Shown: positions 1 to 6,354 of the stretch, one piece after another | How the letters are laid out: the number at the start of each line of letters is the position of its first letter | Numbering within the stretch: position 1 is the first letter of the stretch | Origin: CAYSRM01 sp964475205 | Lineage (GTDB): Bacteria > Verrucomicrobiota > Kiritimatiellia > UBA8416 > CAYSRM01 | Length of the DNA: 52,110 nucleotides | Reading direction: 5' to 3' | Assembly: GCA_964475205.1 (NCBI GenBank) | Contig: CAYYVQ010000015.1 | Span: 1 to 52,110 of the forward strand | Translations under genes and position numbers: made by a program | The notes under the pieces: generated by a model | Told to the model about the DNA's origin: nothing | What the model saw: the letters and a program-made list of their open reading frames with translations, nothing else | The model's database searches: none

Positions 1-73
1 CAAGAGCGAGAGACAACATGACAGTAATTGTGCGTATTGAGGCTATGCATGATGCGTTTCCCCATTTGTTCAG

Positions 74-118
74 TTGGATATTCCTTGTTGGCTGTTGGAT
101 ATTGAGAATACACTTGGA
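74..118. repeat. Short intergenic repeat with GTTGGATATT motifs
   Basis: The motif GTTGGATATT occurs twice here, about 20 bp apart, downstream of the holA stop codon. Related GGATATT or GAATATCC strings recur near 1640-1657 and 12163-12200, so this appears to be a dispersed non-coding family. No function is visible. Confidence 0.4.
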
Positions 119-150
119 GATACGCTCGAATTGCTTAAGTTAGCACCATT

Positions 151-220
151 CGGTTTCGACCCACACTGCCAATACTCTGAACCGTTTCCGCTCGAAAAAG
201 TGCGATCAATTCGGGTTAAC
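151..220. repeat. ~70-bp dispersed repeat, copy A (contains holA stop codon)
   Basis: This segment is nearly the same as 6285-6354. Both contain CTGCCAATACTCTGAACCG followed by GCTCGAAAAAGTG and end in CGGGTTAA. The TTA at 216-218 is the stop codon of the minus-strand holA gene. The other copy supplies the stop of an unrelated gene in the same way, so the element is mobile or recombining and sits at gene 3' ends. Confidence 0.85.
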
Positions 221-1307
221 GGGAAATAATCCCGATCAGAAGCAACTCCAGCAAGGTATCCTGGGGCAAACCGCTTGTAACCATTCTCGTATGGCATGCT
301 TCAACTCTGTCCCTGCAATCCAGCAACTCGTCCATGGAATAATTTGATGACTGCAAGGCAAGCATCTTCAATCTGTACGGATGCATCTTCCGGGGATCTT
401 TGTCGAAATCTCCGGATAGAATCGCGTCAATTCTGTCAGGAACACCGCTCCAGACATAGTTCCGACCCCTTTCGGACAACCACCCGTTAACCGCTGCTTC
501 TTTCAGCACAATCAGATCTTTGACCCTTTTTTCAAGCCATATTATCAAGGCCACAGGGGATATTTTCTGAAAGACAAGCTGCCGCAAGACTCGAACGGCT
601 CCGGCAAGGTCGCGTTTTCCAAAAGTGTCCGCCAGATCCCAACCAAGCGCTTCGCTTGAAGCGCTGACTATATCCCTGATATCTTCAGGCCTGACCCGGC
701 GGTCATCTCCCTTGTAAACGGAAAGCTTCTGCATCTCCCCGACTATGAGCCGGATATCATAGCCCACCCGCTCAACAAAAAACTCCAGGAGACGCTGCGG
801 CATATCCAGCTGATATTTTCTGCCGGCTCGCGCGGCTATATCAATTATTTTCCTGCGTCCGGCCGCCGTGGTGGACGCGGTTTCGTACTCAATAACTTTG
901 CCGGCCGCCTTGCATGCCTTGTAAAAGGAATGACGCTTGTCCACCTTGGCCGCAGTCACCACAAGCGTAGAGTCGCCTGTTTCTCCCATCTTTATTATCC
1001 GTGCCAGTTCATTGACCCGTTCTTTGACCGCTTCTGTTTTGCCGACCCTGTTATCTGTCAGAAACGTCGCGCCTCGCAGCCACACGGTGCGGCTTTTTTG
1101 AAAAAGTCCGACCGTAAAAATGGCTTCCATGCAATTGGCCATGGCTTTGAGCGCCTCTTCGGAATCGTTCGCGGCAGCTTCAATTATGTCAGACTGCAAA
1201 CCGTCTTGATCGTCAGGCAGCAGTTCTCCCAGTAAATCCTTGCCCTTCATGTCCGCGAGATATTCATCGCCAAAAATAAGATACACCGCATTGTTCATAG
1301 TATTCAC
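216..1307 (-). CDS. holA: DNA polymerase III subunit delta
   Basis: This 363-residue protein matches the clamp-loader delta subunit, which opens the sliding clamp during replication. The N-terminal AAA-like region starts with VYLIFGDEYLADM, the usual way these proteins begin. The middle carries the delta hallmarks RLLEFFVERVGYDIRLI and GEMQKLSVY, followed by a segment resembling the conserved collar region (ALGWDLADTFGKRDLAGAV). Length is close to the family norm of about 340. The start is probably GTG at 1307, with a G-run about seven bases upstream; ATG at 1298 is the alternative. It is transcribed away from the PgpH-like gene. Its stop codon lies inside a dispersed repeat, so the last residues may be altered relative to relatives. 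The family call is firm; the exact start is not. Confidence 0.9.
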   Translation of the reverse strand: MNTMNNAVYLIFGDEYLADMKGKDLLGELLPDDQDGLQSDIIEAAANDSEEALKAMANCMEAIFTVGLFQKSRTVWLRGATFLTDNRVGKTEAVKERVNELARIIKMGETGDSTLVVTAAKVDKRHSFYKACKAAGKVIEYETASTTAAGRRKIIDIAARAGRKYQLDMPQRLLEFFVERVGYDIRLIVGEMQKLSVYKGDDRRVRPEDIRDIVSASSEALGWDLADTFGKRDLAGAVRVLRQLVFQKISPVALIIWLEKRVKDLIVLKEAAVNGWLSERGRNYVWSGVPDRIDAILSGDFDKDPRKMHPYRLKMLALQSSNYSMDELLDCRDRVEACHTRMVTSGLPQDTLLELLLIGIISR

Positions 1308-1559
1308 AGATTAGCCCCCATCGGCCTCGCTGGCAAGCGCCAAGCGGCATGAATCGGAAAACTCGCAACTCAAGGAATGCAGGTTGCATTTCATTCTGAT
1401 TAACGTAATATTCCCAGTTTGTAGATATTGTACTCGAATCAGCCCGGTCAGAAGAACAGGGCTCAGAGTCTGAACTAATAGGTTCTCTGCGTGCATGTCA
1501 CGCCGTAGCCTTTAGCGAAAGCTGATTGCGTAGATGCGGCAAAGGGGAAAGGAGAGAAA

Positions 1560-1629
1560 GTCATTGGTCATTTTCCCGCTTTGCTCGCGTCATTTGCGCA
1601 TGGCGGCGCGTCATTAGAGAGTGGTCATT
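1560..1629. repeat. Irregular GTCATT repeat cluster
   Basis: Five copies of GTCATT occur at about 1560, 1567, 1589, 1610 and 1624 with irregular spacing. This could be a degenerate tandem repeat or a set of protein-binding sites. Nothing decides between these. Confidence 0.35.
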
Positions 1630-1720
1630 GGGGGGCGAGGGAATATCCAATATTCAAACCAGCCTTCGACGGGCAGGGCACGGAAGGTCTAATGATGAAG
1701 GCAAGAATTATGTGTAACCT

Positions 1721-1783
1721 GTTGAGTACAGCAGGTTGTGTCAACCTGCTGCCGTGTTTGCTGCGGCCGAAGGCCGACTTGAG
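1721..1783. repeat. Composite palindromic repeat, left copy
   Basis: Module 1 is a hairpin with perfect 10-bp arms CAGCAGGTTG and CAACCTGCTG around a 3-base loop (1729-1751). Module 2 (1757-1783) contains CTGCGGCCGAAGGCCGAC and ends in TTGAG. Both recur in inverted orientation at the right end of the window (51931-51958 and 52062-52095). The right edge abuts the ribosome-binding site GAGGGA of the next gene, so the repeat lies in the mRNA leader or right at it. Confidence 0.8.
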
Positions 1784-1792
1784 GGAAATACA

Positions 1793-3448
1793 GTGAGACA
1801 AGACGTTTCAAAAGCACGAACCCGGAAAACGCGCACGAGGCAGAAAAAATCAGCCCCTCGCCATAGACACAAATCTCCGGAGGAAAATCCGGCCATAGGC
1901 CTGCTTATTGCAGCCGTAGTCTGGATAGCAGCCATTCTTTTGGTGGGGTTCGATGATTTTCTTGATCTGCCCATGACATTCGACGAAATCATGGTCATCT
2001 CCGGCAGCAGTGTATTTGCCCTTGCGACCTTATTTGCCGCGGGGCTGTTTATCTATATAGCATCCCCTGAAACTATTCAGAGCAACAGCAAAATAGGCTT
2101 GCTGGCTTCCATCGTGCTGATTGCGCTCATAGCTGCAAGAACAATCCTGTATTTCTGGGGCTTTACCGACCATCCTCATTTCGAGATCATTCTGTTCCTG
2201 CTGCCGTTTGCCATCGTTCCTCTAATGGCCACAATTATGCTGAACAGTGTTCTTGCCATTGCCTCAGGGATATGGGCGGTTATGATAATGGCGCTGATGT
2301 CGGCCCAGACCACGTCTCACACTGCCGACAGCTTTTTCACGCTGCTGGTCACAGGCATACTGGTAACAGTCATTGCTGCAACAACCGCGCGTAATATAAA
2401 AACACGATCAAAGGTGCTGCGCACTGCATCGGTAGTTGGACTTGCGGAGATCGTCTGTGTCCTCGGCTTTACCGCTCTGAACTGGCATAACACCGACGTC
2501 ACGCTTGTTTTGCACATGGCCGGCTCATGTATCCTGAGCGCCTTTTTCTCCGCCCTGCTGGTTCTTCTTATTATGCCTGCGCTGGAAAGCCTTTTTAACG
2601 TTGCCACTAACATAACACTGCTTGAACTTTCGGACCTCAGCCATCCCCTCCTGCAAAGGCTTGCGCTGGAAGCGCCTGGAACCTATCACCACAGCCTCGT
2701 GGTGGCTAATCTCAGCCAGGCGGCAGCAGACGAAATAGGCGCCAATTCCCTGCTTGCCAGGGTATCGGCATATTTTCACGATGTTGGCAAACTGACCAAA
2801 CCGGGGCTCTTTGCCGAAAACATCAGTTTACACAACAATCCCCATGACAATCTCTCCCCCAGCATGAGCACACTTGTTATAACCTCGCACGTAAAGGAGG
2901 GTCTGAGCCTGGCGATGTTGTACAAGATACCCGTAATTGTGCGCAAAGCAATCAGGGAACATCATGGAACCAGCGTTCTTTCCTTCTTCCACCACAAGGC
3001 AAAAGAACAACTTGAGCTCGGAATTGAAGACAAGAAACCCCAGGCATCGGATCGCAGAAAAATCGACGAGCGAAATTTCCGGTATACAGGCCCGAAACCT
3101 TCCGACAGGGAGTCGGCAATCATCTGCCTTGCCGATGCTGTTGAAGCGGCCTCGCGTTCGCTGGAGAAACCGACGCCGGCCCACATAGAAGATCTGGTCG
3201 ATGATATAGTAAAACAAAGGATACTCGACGGCCAGCTTGACGAAAGCGGACTGAAACTCTCTGATTTGGCGTGCATTAAGAGAGCATTCGTATTTACACT
3301 CACAAACATGGTCCATACCAGGATTCCATACCCGAAAGATGAAAATACAGATAAACAACAACCAGCAAATCCGAAAACCGGACAGCAGAAAATTAAAGGA
3401 ACTGCTAACGTTCCTGGCGCAAAAAACTGGAATTCTGGAAGGCTATAG
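1793..3448 (+). CDS. PgpH-family 7TM-HD protein, c-di-AMP phosphodiesterase, short form
   Basis: This is an integral membrane protein of about 551 residues that probably hydrolyses cyclic di-AMP in the cytoplasm. After a basic N-terminus there are about seven or eight hydrophobic segments (residues ~33-265). The PgpH signature follows: DLSHPLLQRLALEAPGTYHH at ~281-300, the metal-binding YFHDVGK at ~327-333, and EHHGTS at ~389. PgpH relatives usually exceed 700 residues because an extracellular sensor domain follows the first membrane helix. Here there is essentially no such domain. The start is taken as GTG at 1793, with GAGGGA six bases upstream. The upstream in-frame ATG at 1736 would translate a palindromic repeat. 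The gene's 3' end overlaps ybeY by 110 bp. Confidence 0.85.
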   Translation: MRQDVSKARTRKTRTRQKKSAPRHRHKSPEENPAIGLLIAAVVWIAAILLVGFDDFLDLPMTFDEIMVISGSSVFALATLFAAGLFIYIASPETIQSNSKIGLLASIVLIALIAARTILYFWGFTDHPHFEIILFLLPFAIVPLMATIMLNSVLAIASGIWAVMIMALMSAQTTSHTADSFFTLLVTGILVTVIAATTARNIKTRSKVLRTASVVGLAEIVCVLGFTALNWHNTDVTLVLHMAGSCILSAFFSALLVLLIMPALESLFNVATNITLLELSDLSHPLLQRLALEAPGTYHHSLVVANLSQAAADEIGANSLLARVSAYFHDVGKLTKPGLFAENISLHNNPHDNLSPSMSTLVITSHVKEGLSLAMLYKIPVIVRKAIREHHGTSVLSFFHHKAKEQLELGIEDKKPQASDRRKIDERNFRYTGPKPSDRESAIICLADAVEAASRSLEKPTPAHIEDLVDDIVKQRILDGQLDESGLKLSDLACIKRAFVFTLTNMVHTRIPYPKDENTDKQQPANPKTGQQKIKGTANVPGAKNWNSGRL

Positions 3449-3815
3449 CGGATACGACGAATTTTCTGTGCTCTTCACGGACGATTCAGGCATCCGCCAG
3501 GTCAACCAGCAACTGTTAGACCGTGCCGAAACCACTGACGTCATCTGCCACGGGTACGATCCTATACCCGGAGAAAAAAACCGGACAGCGGAAATCGTAG
3601 TAAACGTGGAAAAGGCGGTACTGGAAGCGTCCAGAAACATTAAAATTGAGGAATCTTGGGAGATAGCGCTGTACCTGGCTCACGCCTGCAATCATTTAAG
3701 CGGAAGAGACGACAAAACCCCGGCTCAGAGAAAGTCGATGAGAAGACGTGAATCATCGTGGCTGCGGGAAGCCGGCAGTCGAAAACTCCTGGCCGGGCTT
3801 ATCAGAAAAAATTGA
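3339..3815 (+). CDS. ybeY: Endoribonuclease YbeY (rRNA maturation factor)
   Basis: This 158-residue protein matches YbeY, a zinc-dependent RNase used in 16S rRNA maturation and ribosome quality control. Family features include the early INNNQQ segment, LFTDDSGIRQVNQQLL, TTDVICHGYDP, and the metal site HACNHLSGRDD at residues 115-125. The usual site is H-x3-H-x5-H; here the third histidine is Asp125, which could still bind metal but is unusual. The start at 3339 keeps the conserved N-terminus, so the 110-bp out-of-frame overlap with the PgpH-like gene looks genuine. pgpH-ybeY pairs are common in several phyla. Confidence 0.87.
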   Translation: MKIQINNNQQIRKPDSRKLKELLTFLAQKTGILEGYSGYDEFSVLFTDDSGIRQVNQQLLDRAETTDVICHGYDPIPGEKNRTAEIVVNVEKAVLEASRNIKIEESWEIALYLAHACNHLSGRDDKTPAQRKSMRRRESSWLREAGSRKLLAGLIRKN

Positions 3816-3827
3816 CCCGGCTTGACA

Positions 3828-4643
3828 ATGAGTACCCCAATTGAAAAAACCGAAGCCATCGCGCTGAATATCGCGCCATATTCGCAAAGCTCCCATATCG
3901 TAACATGGATTACACCCGGATTCGGCAGGCTGGCAACACTTGTAAAGGGGGCCTCCCGTCCGAGAAGCTGGTTCCTCGGCCAGTATGACCTTTTTTACTC
4001 TTGCGAACTTCTGTTTTATCACAGGGACCAGGGCGGATTGCATCCCGCAAAAGAATGCTCCCCGCTGAAAAGGCGCGATCAACTGCGCCGCGACTGGCGG
4101 GCATGTATCATGGCATCATGCGTCTCCGGACTTGTCCGGCAGACTTCCAGCGAGGGATCCCGGCAGACTTCGCTTTTCAACCTGCTCGATATAACGCTTG
4201 ATATCCTGGCAAATAAAGGCGCCTGCGCACAATGCATGACATGGTTTGAATTAAACCTGCTGAATGTGCTCGGGCTTGCCCCGCGAACCAACTCCTGTGC
4301 TCAATGCGGACGCCGGATAGTCCCTGTAAAAAACCGCCCGATACATTTTTCGCACACAAAAGGAGGTTCCATCTGCGCGAATTGCGTCCCGAAAAACAAA
4401 GACACCGATACACTGGCTCCGCCCGTTTTCGCAATGATGCGCTCATGGCAGAAAGCTTCTTCACCGGCTTCGGCATACAACACCACCTCGCCGCCTGCTT
4501 CGCTGGAAGAACTTTCAAACCTTGTCGGACGCTTTGAGGAATATCACCTTGGATTCAAACCGCGGGGCAGAACCGCAGCGCTTGAAGCCGCCGGCATCCT
4601 GAAAGCACAATGGCAAAGCCTTATCGACCCAGCGAAAAAATAA
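3828..4643 (+). CDS. recO: DNA repair protein RecO
   Basis: This protein of about 271 residues matches RecO, which loads RecA onto SSB-coated DNA with RecR. The N-terminal OB fold has the typical pattern TEAIALNIAPYSQSSHIVTW and GRLATLVKGASRP. A helical C-terminal domain carries a four-cysteine zinc site (CAQC ... CANC). The next gene upstream, ybeY, ends 12 bp before the chosen ATG. A TTG at 3822 is an alternative start; neither has a strong ribosome-binding site. It is the last gene of the plus-strand run before a repeat-rich gap. Confidence 0.88.
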   Translation: MSTPIEKTEAIALNIAPYSQSSHIVTWITPGFGRLATLVKGASRPRSWFLGQYDLFYSCELLFYHRDQGGLHPAKECSPLKRRDQLRRDWRACIMASCVSGLVRQTSSEGSRQTSLFNLLDITLDILANKGACAQCMTWFELNLLNVLGLAPRTNSCAQCGRRIVPVKNRPIHFSHTKGGSICANCVPKNKDTDTLAPPVFAMMRSWQKASSPASAYNTTSPPASLEELSNLVGRFEEYHLGFKPRGRTAALEAAGILKAQWQSLIDPAKK

Positions 4644-4985
4644 CTAATCTGGATTATTCACCAGTGCGCCGGGTCTGACCTGTAACATAGGATGGATCAG
4701 CGCCTTACTGGGACAACCACGGATTACACTGATGGCACGGATGTTTTGGGTCAGTTTACGATGCGTTTCCATTCATGCTCTCCAACCTGAACACATCATA
4801 GCCTGCGGTCGCGGCGGTCCCCCGCGCCCAGAAAATACGGGAGGCGCAACCCCCGGTCTGTCTTCAACCCGTCTGGCGCCCTCCCTGTTCCTCCCTATCC
4901 GTGCCATCAGTGTAATCCGTGGTTGAATCTCCTCGGCGACGGCGCTCCAATACGCCTCGAACTTGACCTTCATGAATAGATCAGG
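4644..4985. other. Intergenic region, 342 bp, repeats only
   Basis: No supported gene. The stretch holds a short copy of a dispersed repeat at 4714-4742 and the left arm of a long inverted repeat at 4866-4989. A minus-strand open frame at 4773-4973 merely reads through the repeat. Confidence 0.6.
4714..4742 (+). repeat. Partial copy of the CCACGGATTACACTGATGG repeat
   Basis: These 29 bp match the core of the long inverted repeats at 4866-4989 and 5975-6098. The motif CACGGATTACACTGATGG continues into GCACGGAT in all three places. This copy is short and lies in the same orientation as the right arm. Confidence 0.8.
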
Positions 4986-4989
4986 TTAA
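4866..4989 (-). repeat. ~124-bp inverted repeat, left arm
   Basis: The reverse complement of this stretch matches 5975-6098 with about eleven mismatches and no gaps that I can see. The inner end covers the stop codon (4986-4988) of the epimerase gene. Together with the right arm it brackets that gene. Confidence 0.88.
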
Positions 4990-5942
4990 GATTTTTCAAC
5001 TTGTTCATTAACCCATCGAAAGGTCCTTGCGATTCCTTCCCGAAAACTTACCCCGGCCTCCCAGCCGATAGACTTGATCCGGTCTTTGGTGAAATTCCGC
5101 GATTGCACACCCACTGGACCTTCAACATATTTGACGCTTAGATTCTTTCCCGAGATACCGATTACAGCGTCAACCAGCTCCTTGACAGATATACGCTCAT
5201 CGCTGCCTATATTTGCGGGCTTGTCAATATCCGACTGCGTCAGCCTGTAAATTCCGTCAACAAGATCGTCCACATAGGTATAGGATCTGACAGCCGTCCC
5301 GTCGCCCCAGACCTCCACCTCGTCTCCTTCTTCAGCTTCGGCGACCTTCCTGCAAATTGCAGCCGGCGCCTTTTCTCTGCCTCCGCGCCAGGTTCCTTCC
5401 GGTCCGTAACAGTTCTGAAAACGGGCAATACGCGCATCCATGCCGGAATGCCGTCCGTATGCCATGGCCACACGCTCGGAATACAGTTTCTCCCAGCCGT
5501 ATTCATTGTCCGGATTGGCCGGAATGGCGCCATCCTCAGGCATCGGCGGTTCGCCAGGGGACATATCCCTGTATATACAGACTGACGAGGAATAAAAATA
5601 CCTCCGTACACCCGCTTTGGCGGCGGCGTCGGTCATGTGAACATTGATGAGCACGTTGTTATGCATGATCGCGCATTCTTCTGAATGAATAAAGCCCATG
5701 CCTCCCATGTCCGCAGCAAGCTGATAAACTTCATCAGCCGGACTGCCGTCCACGGTTACTGCTTTTCTGCAGTTATCCGGCTCGCGCAAATCCAATACAA
5801 GAAATTCATCGGCCTGTGTTTCGCAGAACTCGTGTTCCTTGATATCTACACCCCTGACCCAGTAACCGTTCTTCTTAAGTTTCTTTACCAGGTGCCCGCC
5901 GATGAAACCCCCTGCGCCAGTTACCACCGCTTTTTTACCCAT
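4986..5942 (-). CDS. GDP-mannose 3,5-epimerase-like NAD-dependent epimerase
   Basis: This extended short-chain dehydrogenase of about 318 residues closely resembles GDP-mannose 3,5-epimerase, which converts GDP-D-mannose to GDP-L-galactose. Visible motifs are the NAD-binding VTGAGGFIGGHL at the N-terminus, MGGMGFIHSEECAIMHNN, SSSVCIY with the family's catalytic cysteine, the YGWEK Tyr-x3-Lys pair, and GTWRGGREKAPAAICRK with the second catalytic lysine. The start is ATG at 5942 because AAGGAT lies six bases upstream; an in-frame ATG at 5957 lacks a site. It is transcribed alone and sits between 124-bp inverted repeats. The product would feed the glycan genes further along. The precise substrate is inferred from motifs. 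Confidence 0.8.
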   Translation of the reverse strand: MGKKAVVTGAGGFIGGHLVKKLKKNGYWVRGVDIKEHEFCETQADEFLVLDLREPDNCRKAVTVDGSPADEVYQLAADMGGMGFIHSEECAIMHNNVLINVHMTDAAAKAGVRRYFYSSSVCIYRDMSPGEPPMPEDGAIPANPDNEYGWEKLYSERVAMAYGRHSGMDARIARFQNCYGPEGTWRGGREKAPAAICRKVAEAEEGDEVEVWGDGTAVRSYTYVDDLVDGIYRLTQSDIDKPANIGSDERISVKELVDAVIGISGKNLSVKYVEGPVGVQSRNFTKDRIKSIGWEAGVSFREGIARTFRWVNEQVEKS

Positions 5943-5974
5943 TTCTGATCCTTTCATTTCTTAACCGTTCGCCC

Positions 5975-6098
5975 CTAACCTGATCCATTCGTGAAGGTCG
6001 AGTTCAAGGCGTATTGGAGCACAGTCGCCGAGGATATTCAACCACGGATTACACTGATGGCACGGATAGGGAGCAAAAGGGAGGGTGCCAGACGGGTT
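5975..6098 (+). repeat. ~124-bp inverted repeat, right arm
   Basis: This pairs with 4866-4989 as an inverted repeat. It begins with CTAACCTGATCCATTC and ends with CCAGACGGGTT. The arms are 985 bp apart and enclose one gene. No transposase is present, so any mobility would have to be supplied elsewhere. Confidence 0.88.
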
Positions 6099-6209
6099 AA
6101 CCCGTATTTCTCACACTTCTCCGGCATAAACGTTCCATAGCCCAGCCATTGCAGGCCAAAACCGGTTTGCCCGATCTTGATCCTCTTTATCCTTATCACG
6201 ATCATTGTG

Positions 6210-6245
6210 CCGATCTTTGTCGATAATGATCGAGACAAGGATCGG
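6210..6245. repeat. Imperfect hairpin
   Basis: The arms CCGATCTTTGTC and GACAAGGATCGG pair with one mismatch around a 12-base loop. There is no T-run, so this is not a typical intrinsic terminator. It may be a REP-type hairpin. Confidence 0.5.
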
Positions 6246-6284
6246 GACTAAGATGGAATAAGGGGACGGAAACAATCAGTCGAA

Positions 6285-6354
6285 CGGTTTCGCCCCAGAC
6301 TGCCAATACTCTGAACCGTTTCTGCTCGAAAAAGTGTGATCAATGCGGGTTAAT
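6285..6354. repeat. ~70-bp dispersed repeat, copy B (contains stop codon of GT-C gene)
   Basis: This matches 151-220 with only a few substitutions. The TTA at 6350-6352 is the stop codon of the minus-strand GT-C gene, at the same place within the repeat as the holA stop in copy A. Confidence 0.85.

Larger units (their letters stand above)
1308..1792. other. Divergent intergenic region, 485 bp, repeat-rich
   Basis: This lies between holA (minus) and the PgpH-like gene (plus) and must hold promoters for both, but I cannot pick convincing -35/-10 pairs. It holds five GTCATT strings between 1560 and 1629, a GAATATCC repeat near 1640, and a composite palindromic repeat at 1721-1783. Small open frames here are not supported as genes. 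Confidence 0.5.
5943..6349. other. Intergenic repeat mosaic, 407 bp
   Basis: No gene is supported. In order, this holds the right arm of the inverted repeat (5975-6098), the palindrome GGGTTAACCC (6095-6104), a hairpin (6210-6245), a REP-like string GAATAAGGGGACGG (6256-6269) and repeat B (6285-6354). It lies downstream of the GT-C gene and upstream of the epimerase gene, both on the minus strand. Confidence 0.6.

Noticed and set aside
4773..4973. Minus-strand 66-codon open frame
   Set aside because: It only translates the left inverted-repeat arm and its flank. The matching right arm at 5975-6098 encodes a similar peptide by virtue of the repeat, with no ribosome-binding site.
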